Shown piece by piece: positions 1 to 8,523 of a DNA stretch of 64,000 nucleotides (positions are counted from its first letter, which is position 1; every line of letters starts with the position of its first letter). The position numbers and the translations under genes are program-made. Origin of the DNA: Bradyrhizobium sp. AZCC 2262 (GTDB lineage: Bacteria > Pseudomonadota > Alphaproteobacteria > Rhizobiales > Xanthobacteraceae); contig NZ_JAZHRT010000001.1 in NCBI RefSeq assembly GCF_036924535.1, positions 1,488,001 through 1,552,000 on the forward strand. Direction: 5' to 3'. The notes under the pieces are model-generated. The model was not told the origin of the DNA. It worked only from the letters and a program-made list of their open reading frames with translations, and did no database searches.

Positions 1-165
1 CTTCGCAATTATCGCACCGCGCGGCACCGCAGCAAGCCAAGGTATTATGGACGGCACACGTCAGTACGGTTACCGTTTCGCCAGCGCGTCGATGACAGAA
101 TCATGTCGCGTTGAAGCGGGGCCATTGCCATTGCACCCTGAAGGGGCTTGGGGGAAGGAACCAAA

Positions 166-1083
166 TTGAGGTTTGTGAGGTCGTTGAAATTTCGCGGCTG
201 GGCGCTGATCGGCGCCACCGCCCTCTGTCTCGCATTGCCTGGCGCGATCACGACGCTGGGAAATTCGGCGCACGCCGGAGGCACCCTCGAAGAACGCAAG
301 CAGCCGATGCATTTCAAGTGGAATGCGTGTCAGGCGGATTGCAGGGGCTGGGTTTCGGCCGTCGGCATCGTCACATCAGACAGCCCGAAGGAATTCGAGG
401 AATTCGCCAGGGGCCGCCAGCTTGCCGGCGCGACCATCGTGCTGGATTCCAGCGGCGGCTCGGTCAACGATTCCATCGCGCTCGGCCGCAAGTTTCGTGG
501 TCTTGGCGCGCTGACCACGGTCGGCTCGACAGTGCGGACGCAGACCGCGAACGGCGAGCGCGCGAGCGTGACGCCGGAAGCCTATTGCGAATCGATGTGC
601 GTGTTTCTGCTTCTGTCAGGCAAGGCCCGTTACGTGCCGCCGGTTGCGCATGTCCGCGTGCACCAGATCTGGATGGGCGATCGCGCCGACGACGCCAAGG
701 CCGCCAGCTACACTGCGCAGGACCTGATGATCGTGCAGCGCGACATCGGCCGGCTCACGAAATACACCTTCGACATGGGTGGCACCGGCGATTTGCTGTC
801 ACTCGCGCTCAGCGTGCCGCCGTGGGAAGATCTGCACGAATTGTCGCGCGGTGAACTGCGGCTGACCAATCTCGTCACGACCGATGCGCTCGCCGACGTG
901 TTCCTGCAGGACAATGCGACGCCGATGGCCGCGGCGAAGCCTTCCAAGCCGCAGGATCGCTTCGTCAGTTCCGCCGCCGTCGAGGGCGACGCGCAACAAG
1001 CGCCGGGCAAGTCCACCAAGACCGCCGAAGCCGCGGTTCCGACGGGCGGCGCTGCGACGGCACCGGCTCAGCCGCAGAAGTAA
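166..1083 (+). CDS. Exported ClpP-like (COG3904-type) protein
   Basis: Predicted exported protein of about 305 residues. A basic N-terminus and hydrophobic segment (residues 8-35, ending near SAHA) look like a signal peptide. The body has the layout of periplasmic ClpP-like proteins: VLDSSGGSVNDSIALG, then a Ser in ESMCVFLLLSG and a His in VRVHQIW, in the spacing of the crotonase/ClpP fold. Residues after about 245 are a low-complexity Pro/Ala/Lys tail. The TTG at 166 is preferred because GGAAGGAA lies 7 bases upstream; a longer TTG start at 148 has no comparable site. The gene stands alone. Protease activity is inference; the family is poorly characterised. Confidence 0.75.
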   Translation: MRFVRSLKFRGWALIGATALCLALPGAITTLGNSAHAGGTLEERKQPMHFKWNACQADCRGWVSAVGIVTSDSPKEFEEFARGRQLAGATIVLDSSGGSVNDSIALGRKFRGLGALTTVGSTVRTQTANGERASVTPEAYCESMCVFLLLSGKARYVPPVAHVRVHQIWMGDRADDAKAASYTAQDLMIVQRDIGRLTKYTFDMGGTGDLLSLALSVPPWEDLHELSRGELRLTNLVTTDALADVFLQDNATPMAAAKPSKPQDRFVSSAAVEGDAQQAPGKSTKTAEAAVPTGGAATAPAQPQK

Positions 1084-1106
1084 CCTGCACCCCAACAGAC
1101 GGTGTC

Positions 1107-1236
1107 ATCATCCGCGAAAGCGGATGATCCAGTACGCTGCGGCGTTGGTGATTGAACGAGAATTCCCGGCGTACTGGATGCCCGCCGGAGCCTGCCATCG
1201 GGCTCGCCGAAGGCGAGACCCGTTGGCGGGCATGAC
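1107..1236. repeat. Composite palindromic intergenic repeat
   Basis: Three nested inverted repeats are visible: TCATCCGC-GAAA-GCGGATGA (1108-1127), ATCCAGTACGC (1127-1137) against GCGTACTGGAT (1169-1179), and ATGCCCGCC against GGCGGGCAT (near 1179-1187 and 1225-1233). It lies between convergent genes and looks like the mosaic elements common in Bradyrhizobium intergenic space. It may also act as a transcript end. Confidence 0.7.
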
Positions 1237-1264
1237 GGGATTGGTTTTGGGCGGGACTTACCCC

Positions 1265-1714
1265 TTAAGCCTGCGCCGTCTGCTTCGTCCGGGCCTCGAT
1301 CTGGCCGATGGCGTCGACCACGGCGTCGAAGGTCAGCATGGTCGAGGCATGACGGGCCTTGTAGTCGCGTACGGGTTCGAGCAGGGCGATGTCGGCCCAT
1401 TTGCCTTGCGGGGGAGTACCGTTTTCCTTCAGCATCTTGCGGACGGTTTCTCGCAATTCACGTAACTCGCTGGCCGTCGAGCCGACCACATGGCTTGCCA
1501 TGATCGAGGAGGAGGCTTGTCCTAGCGCGCAGGCCTTCACGTCATGGGCGAAGTCGGTGACCACGGGCCCTTCCATCTTGAGATCGATCTTGACGGTCGA
1601 GCCGCACAGTTTGGAGTGGGCGGTGGCGCTGGCGTGGGGGTCGGGGAGGCGGCCGAGGCGGGGGATATTGCCCGCCAGTTCGATGATCCGCTTGTTGTAG
1701 ATGTCGTTCAGCAT
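1265..1714 (-). CDS. NifU/IscU-like iron-sulfur scaffold-type protein
   Basis: A 149-residue protein with the NifU N-terminal/SufU fold signature: MLNDIYNKRIIELAGNIP at the start, HSKLCGST (Cys37) and VKACALGQASSSIMAS (Cys62). Such proteins assemble Fe-S clusters on three conserved cysteines. The third one, expected near residue 122 in an RxxCAxL context, is not present; the sequence there reads YKARHASTMLT, so His122 or Ser124 occupies the region. In Rhizobiales a relative of this gene commonly sits beside folE and hisI, as here (divergent from folE). Cluster-scaffold function is therefore uncertain; the family assignment is firm. Confidence 0.85.
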   Translation of the reverse strand: MLNDIYNKRIIELAGNIPRLGRLPDPHASATAHSKLCGSTVKIDLKMEGPVVTDFAHDVKACALGQASSSIMASHVVGSTASELRELRETVRKMLKENGTPPQGKWADIALLEPVRDYKARHASTMLTFDAVVDAIGQIEARTKQTAQA

Positions 1715-1947
1715 GAGATTAGGTGTCCCGGGCGGCGGTCTGAGCGCCCTTGGCGGCTGGGTTTCATCGTCCTATATATGGACAGGAACGGCGGAAAAAC
1801 AGCCCGGCCGTTTCGCCGAAGGCGCGCCGGGATTGAAACCAGTGCGGCCGCCGGCGTTTTGTGGATGGGACTCAGGCGCCCGGCGGCGAAACCGCCCCGT
1901 CTGCCCGGTGACACTCCGGTCTTTCGGACCGGTCGAACGGAGAAGAC

Positions 1948-2670
1948 ATGGACGCATTGATCAAATCCCTCCGCCCGGGCAAGGCTCCTGACTTGAAGCC
2001 TTCCGAAGTCAAATCGCCCGATGTGACCCCGGAGACCCGCCCGACCGAGCTCGATCCGGCCGAGTTCCTGGCGGCTGCCGTCCGCGCCGACCTGCCGCGC
2101 CCCTCGCGCGCGGAGGCCGAACAGGCCGTGCACACGCTCTTGAGCTATATCGGCGAGAACACCGACCGCGAGGGCTTGCTGGATACGCCGCGCCGAGTGG
2201 TCGAAGCTTTTGACGAACTCTATCAGGGCTACCACCAGTGCCCGGCCGAGGTGCTGGACCGCACCTTTGGCGAAACCGCCGGCTATGACGATTTCGTCCT
2301 GATCCGGGACATCGAATTCACCTCGCAATGCGAGCATCACATGATGCCGTTCTACGGCAGGGCGCATATCGCCTATACGCCGGTCGAGCGGGTGGTGGGA
2401 TTGTCCAAGCTGGCGCGGCTCACAGATATCTTCGCCCGCCGCCTGCAGACCCAGGAACACCTGACCGCCCAGATCGCGGCCGCGATCGACGAGGTGTTGA
2501 AACCCCGTGGCGTTGCCGTGCTGATCGAGGCGGAGCATACCTGCATGTCGGTGCGCGGCGTCGCCAAGCATGGCGCGACGACGTTCACCAGCCGGTTCAC
2601 CGGCATGTTCCGCGACAATCCGGCGGAGCAGCAGCGTTTCCTGTCCCTGGTGCGAGGACCGAGCCGGTAA
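1948..2670 (+). CDS. folE: GTP cyclohydrolase I
   Basis: Converts GTP to 7,8-dihydroneopterin triphosphate, the first step of tetrahydrofolate synthesis in the cytoplasm. The zinc and active-site signatures are clear: [12 protein letters not shown] (Cys and His), [11 protein letters not shown], and [12 protein letters not shown] with the second zinc Cys, followed by [11 protein letters not shown]. At 240 residues it is slightly long because of an extra Pro/Lys-rich N-terminal stretch of about 45 residues before the conserved region. The ATG at 1948 follows GGAGAAGAC. hisI follows 28 bases downstream and probably shares the transcript. Confidence 0.97.
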   Translation: MDALIKSLRPGKAPDLKPSEVKSPDVTPETRPTELDPAEFLAAAVRADLPRPSRAEAEQAVHTLLSYIGENTDREGLLDTPRRVVEAFDELYQGYHQCPAEVLDRTFGETAGYDDFVLIRDIEFTSQCEHHMMPFYGRAHIAYTPVERVVGLSKLARLTDIFARRLQTQEHLTAQIAAAIDEVLKPRGVAVLIEAEHTCMSVRGVAKHGATTFTSRFTGMFRDNPAEQQRFLSLVRGPSR

Positions 2671-2698
2671 CCTCGCCGGAATTTCCGCGAGGACTGCC

Positions 2699-3127
2699 GT
2701 GTCCAAATCCGCAGATGCCAACGAGCGTGAGGAGGGGCTGGTCTTCCAGCCCAAATTCGACGCGTCCGGTCTCGTAACCTGCGTTGCGACTGATACCGCC
2801 ACGGGCGACGTGCTGATGGTCGCGCACATGAACGACGAAGCCCTGCGCAAGACGATCGCGAGCGGTGAGGCCTGGTATTTCAGCCGGTCTCGCAACGCGT
2901 TGTGGCGAAAGGGTGAGACTTCGGGTCACACCCAGCGCGTGGTCGAGATGCGCATGGATTGCGATCAGGATGCAGTCTGGATTCGCGTCGAGCAGCACGG
3001 CGCGGCGTGTCACACCGGGCGGCATTCGTGCTTCTATCGCAAGATCGACGCGGCCGACGGTGACACGCGGTTGTCATTCGTCGATGCGGACAGGCAATTC
3101 GATCCGAACAAAGTCTATCGCAAATAA
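2699..3127 (+). CDS. hisI: Phosphoribosyl-AMP cyclohydrolase
   Basis: Third step of histidine biosynthesis, opening the adenine ring of phosphoribosyl-AMP. The 142-residue protein has the HisI signatures: VAHMNDEAL, AWYFSRSRNALWRKGETSGH, MDCDQDAVW with the Mg-binding acidic residues, and the zinc cysteines in CHTGRHSCFY. The frame is open further upstream into folE, but the GTG at 2699 is preferred: GCGAGGA lies 5 bases before it and the encoded N-terminus starts just ahead of the family core. It is separate from hisE, as usual in alphaproteobacteria. Confidence 0.95.
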   Translation: MSKSADANEREEGLVFQPKFDASGLVTCVATDTATGDVLMVAHMNDEALRKTIASGEAWYFSRSRNALWRKGETSGHTQRVVEMRMDCDQDAVWIRVEQHGAACHTGRHSCFYRKIDAADGDTRLSFVDADRQFDPNKVYRK

Positions 3128-3228
3128 ATTCAATTGATCCATGTCAAACGGAGGTGCGAAGCGGCCGGGCTTCGTTGCCTCCGTGTGCGTGATATGCAAA
3201 AGTTCCATCTCGTCGTCGCGATGGGGTA

Positions 3229-3957
3229 ATGACGGTGCTGCTTCGAACTTTACCGATATTCCCCCTTCTTGTTTCGATCGCGCTTCCGGTCGGGCTCGCG
3301 CAAGCGCAGACCCAGGCGCCACCGCCTGAGCGCGCCCCCGACACCATGGCCGCGCGCGTGCTCGCCTGCGCCTCGTGTCACGGCGCGGAGGGTGAGGGCA
3401 CCAGCGACGTGTATTTTCCGCGGCTGGCGGGCAAGCCCGCGGGCTATCTCTACAATCAGCTCGTGGCATTCAGGGACGGTCGCCGCAAATATCCGCCGAT
3501 GAACTATCTGCTGGATTTTCTGCCTGACGCCTACCTCAAGCAGATGGCCGACCATTTTGCCTCGTTGCGGCCGCCATTTCCGGCGCCCGCCGTTCCCACC
3601 GTCAGCAATGACGTCCTCGCCCGTGGCGAAGCACTGGTGAAGGAGGGGGATCCGAAAAACGGCGTCCCGCCGTGCTCCGCTTGCCATGGCCCAAGCCTCG
3701 GCGGCATGGAGCCCGCGATACCCGGTCTGCTTGGCTTGCGCGCCAATTACATCAGTGCCCAGCTCGGCGGCTGGCGCTACGGCACGCGCACCGCAGCCGC
3801 ACCGGACTGCATGCAGATCGTCGCGGGTCTCCTGACCGAGGACGACGTCAAGGCCGTCGCGGCCTTCCTGTCATCGCGTCCCGCGCCGACGGACCCGTCG
3901 TTTGCCAGGCGCGGCAGCCTGCCGATGCCGCTTGCCTGCGGCAGCCAGCCGAACTGA
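3229..3957 (+). CDS. Exported diheme cytochrome c (c4-like)
   Basis: First gene of a six-gene terminal oxidase operon. A signal peptide (residues 1-27, cut near AQAQT) is followed by two class I cytochrome c domains, each with one heme-binding motif: CASCH at residues 47-51 and CSACH at 149-153. Two-domain proteins of this size (242 residues) resemble cytochrome c4, a periplasmic electron carrier. By context it should pass electrons toward the oxidase encoded downstream. The next gene starts within 20 bases. Substrate partners cannot be read from the sequence. Confidence 0.88.
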   Translation: MTVLLRTLPIFPLLVSIALPVGLAQAQTQAPPPERAPDTMAARVLACASCHGAEGEGTSDVYFPRLAGKPAGYLYNQLVAFRDGRRKYPPMNYLLDFLPDAYLKQMADHFASLRPPFPAPAVPTVSNDVLARGEALVKEGDPKNGVPPCSACHGPSLGGMEPAIPGLLGLRANYISAQLGGWRYGTRTAAAPDCMQIVAGLLTEDDVKAVAAFLSSRPAPTDPSFARRGSLPMPLACGSQPN

Positions 3958-3973
3958 AGGGGAGATCGTGCAC

Positions 3974-5221
3974 ATGCCGAGAACCTTGAAAGCTCTGCTC
4001 CCGGCTTTCCTCGTATCGTTGCTGTTGGCTGGCACCTCGCCTGCGCCGGCGCAGGACGCGGCCTTGCTTGCCAAGGGTGAATATCTCGCCCGTGCCGGCG
4101 ATTGCATCGCCTGTCATACCGCGCGCGAGGGCAAGACCTTTGCTGGTGGCCTGCCGATGAAGACGCCGTTCGGCACGCTCTACACCTCCAACATCACGCC
4201 CGACCCGCAAACCGGTATCGGCATGTGGACGTCCGACCAGTTCTACCAGATGATGCACAACGGACGTTTCCCCGATGGCGGGCTGGTCTATCCGGCGATG
4301 CCATTTGCCTCCTACACCAAGGTGACGCGCGAGGACAGCGACGCGATCTACGCCTATTTGCGCTCGATCCCGCCGGTGAAGCAGCGTAACCGCGAGCACG
4401 ATCTGAAATTTCCCTTCAACAACCGCTCGCTGATCCTCGGATGGCGCACGCTGTTCTTCAACGAGGGCGTGTACAAGCCCGATCCGACCAAATCGGCGGA
4501 GTGGAACAGGGGCGCCTATCTGGTCGAAGGCCTCGGCCATTGCGGGATGTGCCACACCGCGATCAATGCGCTGGGCGGCAGTTCGGAATCGCAGGCCTTC
4601 GAGGGCGGCTTGATTCCGATGCAGAACTGGTACGCCCCGTCGCTGACCTCGAACAAGGAAGCCGGCCTCGGCGACTGGACCATCGAGGAGATATCCGACT
4701 ATCTGCGCAAGGGCGTTTCCGCTCGCGGTGCGGTTTATGGACCGATGGCCGAAGTCGTCTACAACAGCCTGCAATATCTCAACGACGACGACACCCGCGC
4801 GATGGCGATCTATCTGAAGTCTCTCGCGCAGGGGACGTCGCCGGATAAGCCGACAGCGCCGCTGCCTTCGGCGGAAAGCAGCCTGCTGCTGTCATTGGGC
4901 AAGCAGATCTACGACCGCGAATGCGCCAGCTGCCATGGCGCGCAGGGACTCGGCATGCCGCCGCATTATCCGCCGCTCGCCGGCAACCAGTCGATCCAGA
5001 TGGTCTCGGCCGTCAACGCGATCCGGATGGTGCTCAATGGCGGCTATCCGCCGGGGACGGCGGGAAATCCGATGCCCTATGGCATGCCGCCGTTCGCGCA
5101 TCGGATGTCCGACGACGAGGTCGCGGCCGTCGTGACCTACATCCGCACCTCCTGGGGCAATCGCGGCGCAGCCGTCTCGGCGCGACAGGCCAATGAACTT
5201 CGCGCGGCAACGCTGAACTGA
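3974..5221 (+). CDS. Triheme cytochrome c (dehydrogenase cytochrome-subunit type)
   Basis: Exported protein of 415 residues with a signal peptide (residues 1-27, AQDAA) and three heme motifs: CIACH (44-48), CGMCH (190-194) and CASCH (317-321). This three-domain plan matches the cytochrome subunits of membrane alcohol, gluconate and aldehyde dehydrogenases, which feed electrons from a periplasmic dehydrogenase into the chain. No dehydrogenase subunit is encoded nearby; the gene sits inside an oxidase operon, so it may work as part of a large cytochrome module there. GTG at 3968 is an alternative start; both follow AAGGGGAG. Confidence 0.88.
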   Translation: MPRTLKALLPAFLVSLLLAGTSPAPAQDAALLAKGEYLARAGDCIACHTAREGKTFAGGLPMKTPFGTLYTSNITPDPQTGIGMWTSDQFYQMMHNGRFPDGGLVYPAMPFASYTKVTREDSDAIYAYLRSIPPVKQRNREHDLKFPFNNRSLILGWRTLFFNEGVYKPDPTKSAEWNRGAYLVEGLGHCGMCHTAINALGGSSESQAFEGGLIPMQNWYAPSLTSNKEAGLGDWTIEEISDYLRKGVSARGAVYGPMAEVVYNSLQYLNDDDTRAMAIYLKSLAQGTSPDKPTAPLPSAESSLLLSLGKQIYDRECASCHGAQGLGMPPHYPPLAGNQSIQMVSAVNAIRMVLNGGYPPGTAGNPMPYGMPPFAHRMSDDEVAAVVTYIRTSWGNRGAAVSARQANELRAATLN

Positions 5222-5228
5222 GGGGCTC

Positions 5229-5405
5229 ATGATCAATTCAACCCCGCCGCAATCGTCCACGCTGGGCTCCGAAGAGGAGCGCGTCGATGCCATCGTCCGC
5301 TCCGGTCCAGGCGGCGCAATTGCAGTTGCCGGCATCGCGACCGCGATCGTGATCGCGCTGTGGTTTGCATTCTACCTCCTGGTATTCCTGCCCAGGAGCG
5401 TTTGA
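5229..5405 (+). CDS. Small single-helix oxidase-operon protein
   Basis: A 58-residue ORF that fills the space between the triheme cytochrome and subunit II. GAGGGG lies just before the ATG. It has a polar N-terminus (about 25 residues) followed by one hydrophobic helix, GGAIAVAGIATAIVIALWF, and ends in LVFLPRSV. Size, topology and position match the small accessory helix (subunit IIa-like) of ba3-type cytochrome oxidases. The assignment is by context and topology; no sequence motif proves it. Confidence 0.7.
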   Translation: MINSTPPQSSTLGSEEERVDAIVRSGPGGAIAVAGIATAIVIALWFAFYLLVFLPRSV

Positions 5406-5424
5406 ACATGATGAGCGCCCGAGC

Positions 5425-5988
5425 ATGACGACAGAGACGGATCACGACGTCGGCGAGGCGGTCGCAGCCCGCATCGAACGGCGATGGGCTATCCTTTCGA
5501 TCGTGATCGTCGGCATGCTGGTCGGCATGGCGACTTTCATCGGCATCCATCAGGCGACCATGCCGCAGGGTCATGTCGAAACCTCCGACCCCAAGACGCT
5601 GCATCTTTCCGGCGAATTCGTCGAAAGCAACCTTGGCAGCGTGCCCGAGGCCGACGGCTCGGTCACCGTGCGCGCGGTCGGACAGCAATATTCATTCACG
5701 CCGCAATGCATCGTGGTGCCCGCGGAAACCCCGATCACCCTGCGCACGACAAGCGCGGATGTGGTGCACGGCCTTTTGATCGAGGGCACCAACATCAACA
5801 CCATGCTGGTGCCCGGCTACGTCGCCGTGCTGCCGATCCGCTTCAAGGCGCCGGGCGATCACGTGATGCCGTGCCAGGAATTCTGCGGCATCGGGCATCA
5901 GGGCATGTGGGGCAAGGTCAAGGTGGTGGACAAGGATGCCTTTGCCAAGCTTGCCGCAGCGCGACGGAGGCTGACCTGTGTTGATTAA
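5425..5988 (+). CDS. Cytochrome c oxidase subunit II (ba3-like)
   Basis: Carries the CuA centre that accepts electrons from cytochrome c. One N-terminal membrane helix (about residues 20-42) is followed by a cupredoxin domain with the full CuA ligand set: His in VVHGL and CQEFCGIGHQGMWG (two Cys, His, Met). At 187 residues with a single helix it resembles the short type B subunit II, not the two-helix aa3 form. ATG 5425 is chosen because the encoded N-terminus (MTTETDHD) leads directly into the helix. It overlaps subunit I by 11 bases, implying translational coupling. Confidence 0.93.
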   Translation: MTTETDHDVGEAVAARIERRWAILSIVIVGMLVGMATFIGIHQATMPQGHVETSDPKTLHLSGEFVESNLGSVPEADGSVTVRAVGQQYSFTPQCIVVPAETPITLRTTSADVVHGLLIEGTNINTMLVPGYVAVLPIRFKAPGDHVMPCQEFCGIGHQGMWGKVKVVDKDAFAKLAAARRRLTCVD

Positions 5989-7603
5989 CAAGCGCCTCAT
6001 CCTCGCCCATTTCTGGCTCGCCTTCGTCGTGTTCGGCGCGGCGCTGGTGCTCGGCGCCTGGCAGATGTTTGTCCGCAGTCCGCTCAACGCCTGGCACTTC
6101 AATCCGGAATTCTATTATCGCTCGGTCACTGCGCACGGCTCGGCGATGGGCTATGTATTCCCGACCCTGATCGCGATGGGGTTCGGCTATGCGATCACGG
6201 AAGCGGCGCTGGAAAGACCGCTGGTCGGCCGCCGCTGGGCCTGGGCGGGCTTTTTCCTGATCGCGGTCGGTGCCGTGGTGGCGATGATTCCGGTCTCGCT
6301 GGGGCTCGCCTCGGTGCTCTACACCTTCTACCCGCCGATGGTCGGAAATCCCTTCTATTACATCGGCGTCGTGATGGTAGTGGTCGGCTCATGGATATGG
6401 GTCGCGCTGATGCCGATCAATCTGGCGATCTGGAAGCGGGAAAATCCCGACAAGCCGGTGCCGCTGGCGATGTTCGCCAATGTCGCAGGCGCCTATCTCT
6501 GGGGCTGGACGGCGGTCGGTGCGGCGCTTGAGATCATTTTCCAGATATTGCCGGTGGCGCTCGGCCTGAGGTCGACCATCGACGCCGGGCTGGCGCGCGT
6601 GTTCTTCTCCTGGACGCTGCATGCGATCGTCTATTTCTGGCTGATGCCGACCTATATCGCCTATTACACGATTTTCCCGCGCGCGATCGGCAGCAGGCTC
6701 TACAGCGACCCGATGGGGCGGATTGCCTTTATCCTGTTCGTCGTGGTGGCGATGCCGATCGGCGTGCATCACCTGTTTGCCGACCCGCAGGTCGGCGCCG
6801 GCTTCAAGTTCATGCATTCGGTGTTCACCGGGCTGGTCGCGCTGCCGACGCTGCTGACGGTGTTCACCATCTGCGCCTCCGCCGAGATCGCCAGCCGGTT
6901 GCGCGGTGGCCGCGGCGCGTTCGGATGGGTCAGCGCGTTGCCCTGGCAAAATCCGATCATGCTGGCGACCGCGCTATCGCTGGTCATGCTCGGCTTCGGC
7001 GGCGCCGGCGGGCTGATCAACATGAGCTATCAGCTCGACGCCTCCGTCCACAACACGCAATGGATCACAGGCCACTTTCACCTGATCTTCGGCGGCGCCA
7101 TCGTGATCATGTATTTCGCGATCGCCTATGATCTGTGGCCGCATCTCACCGGCCGCGCGCTGGAAAGTTTCGGCCTGATGCGAACCCAGCTCTGGCTGTG
7201 GTTCATCGGCATGATCGTGACGACGTTCCCGTGGCACTATGTCGGCATCCTCGGCATGCCGCGCCGCATGGCGTTCTACGACTATGCCAATCCGGCGATC
7301 TCGCCGCAGGCGTTTTCGGTGTCGATGTCGGCGATCGGCGGCTTCATTTTGCTGGTCTCGGGAATCCTGTTTCTCACCGTGTTGATCCGCGGCCAGCGTT
7401 CGCCAGCCAGCGAAGCGGGTGCCTACCGGTTCGCCGTGCCCTTGCACATGCCGGCGCGACTTCCGGCCGCGCTGAACAGCTTTGGGCTCTGGCTCGCCCT
7501 GATGGTCGGGCTCACCATCGTCAATTACGGCTATCCGATCGCGCAATTGATGGTTCTGAAGGAAACCAACGTGCCCGCGGTCTATGTCGGAGCGAGCCGA
7601 TGA
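5978..7603 (+). CDS. Cytochrome c oxidase subunit I (ba3-like, type B)
   Basis: Catalytic heme-copper subunit of 541 residues with about 13 membrane helices. Key residues are visible: the low-spin heme His in TAHGSAMGYVF, the CuB His/Tyr region LHAIVYFWLMPTY, the CuB pair GVHHLFADP, and the two heme ligands in TGHFHLIFGGA. Replacement of the usual HPEVY by HAIVY and the lack of the D-channel motif typical of aa3 oxidases point to the b(o/a)3 branch, which is usually a high-affinity oxidase. GTG start within the end of subunit II; the stop overlaps the next ATG. Confidence 0.94.
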   Translation: MLINKRLILAHFWLAFVVFGAALVLGAWQMFVRSPLNAWHFNPEFYYRSVTAHGSAMGYVFPTLIAMGFGYAITEAALERPLVGRRWAWAGFFLIAVGAVVAMIPVSLGLASVLYTFYPPMVGNPFYYIGVVMVVVGSWIWVALMPINLAIWKRENPDKPVPLAMFANVAGAYLWGWTAVGAALEIIFQILPVALGLRSTIDAGLARVFFSWTLHAIVYFWLMPTYIAYYTIFPRAIGSRLYSDPMGRIAFILFVVVAMPIGVHHLFADPQVGAGFKFMHSVFTGLVALPTLLTVFTICASAEIASRLRGGRGAFGWVSALPWQNPIMLATALSLVMLGFGGAGGLINMSYQLDASVHNTQWITGHFHLIFGGAIVIMYFAIAYDLWPHLTGRALESFGLMRTQLWLWFIGMIVTTFPWHYVGILGMPRRMAFYDYANPAISPQAFSVSMSAIGGFILLVSGILFLTVLIRGQRSPASEAGAYRFAVPLHMPARLPAALNSFGLWLALMVGLTIVNYGYPIAQLMVLKETNVPAVYVGASR

Positions 7604-8391
7604 GCGAGCAGCCGCTGTTCTCGTTGCGCAATCCGTGGTTCAGCGCGAGCGTCGGCGTGACGGCCGCCATCGCGGTGCTTGCCGCCTTCGCCGGCCTGAT
7701 CTGGCTGCCGCTGGCGCAGCCGGATCTGAAACTGAGCGGCATGTGGGATGCGATCTGCAGCGCCGCGGGCGTGCCGCGCGTGTCGCAGCAGGGCGCCGCC
7801 ATTCAGCCCGATTTCAAGACCTCGAACGTGGTGATGACCTCGGAGATGCTCACGCGGCACGATCAGGTCTCGATCGGCCGCGGCGCGACGCTGGCGCAGC
7901 GCTGCGCGATCTGCCACGGGCCGCAGGGCGTCAGCGACGCCAATTCGCCGAATCTGGCCGGGCAGTTCGCCGCCGTCACCTGGAAGGAACTGAACGATTT
8001 CAAGACCGGCGCGCGGGTCAACGTCATCATGAGTCCGTTCGCGGCCAATCTGAGCAATCAGGACATGCTGGATATCGCGGCCTATTATGCCTATCTGCCG
8101 CGCGTGCCGTCGAACAAGCTCGATCCGACAATGGCAGCCCCTGCGATCGTCACGATCGGTGCGCCGATGCGCAACATCGCGCCGTGCGGCTCCTGCCATG
8201 GCGACGTCGATAACAAGGCCGGCAGCCCCTGGCTCGGCGGCCAGTCGGCCGTCTACATCAAGGCGCAACTGCAGGCCTTCGCAGCCGGCACCCGCCGCAA
8301 CGACATCAGCCAGCAGATGCGCAATATCGCCCGTCAGATGACCGCGGAAGAGATCGACCAGGTCGCCCGCTATTACGAAGCTCAGCCGTGA
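7600..8391 (+). CDS. Membrane-anchored diheme cytochrome c
   Basis: Last gene of the oxidase operon, starting inside the subunit I stop (ATGA). The 263-residue protein has an uncleaved-looking N-terminal helix (SVGVTAAIAVLAAFAGLIWL) and two cytochrome c domains with CAICH and CGSCH motifs, again c4-like. Its anchoring next to subunit I suggests it is the immediate electron donor, or a fixed cytochrome subunit of the complex. A short spacer with TTAACG/TTAACC follows, then an unrelated gene. Confidence 0.88.
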   Translation: MSEQPLFSLRNPWFSASVGVTAAIAVLAAFAGLIWLPLAQPDLKLSGMWDAICSAAGVPRVSQQGAAIQPDFKTSNVVMTSEMLTRHDQVSIGRGATLAQRCAICHGPQGVSDANSPNLAGQFAAVTWKELNDFKTGARVNVIMSPFAANLSNQDMLDIAAYYAYLPRVPSNKLDPTMAAPAIVTIGAPMRNIAPCGSCHGDVDNKAGSPWLGGQSAVYIKAQLQAFAAGTRRNDISQQMRNIARQMTAEEIDQVARYYEAQP

Positions 8392-8523
8392 ACGGTGGGC
8401 AAGGAACGATTTCTTAACGCGCCATTAACCATAATTGCGGCAGTCTCGCCCGTGTATAGGCGCTGATTGCCAGGGCCTTGAGCGCCCGCGCGGTCGTTTC
8501 GCGAGGAGCGGGGCACCAGAGAC

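Noticed and set aside
111..854. 247-codon rightward ORF overlapping the ClpP-like gene
   Set aside because: Arg/Ala/Gly-rich shadow frame typical of high-GC DNA; the overlapping frame has a signal peptide and conserved motifs.
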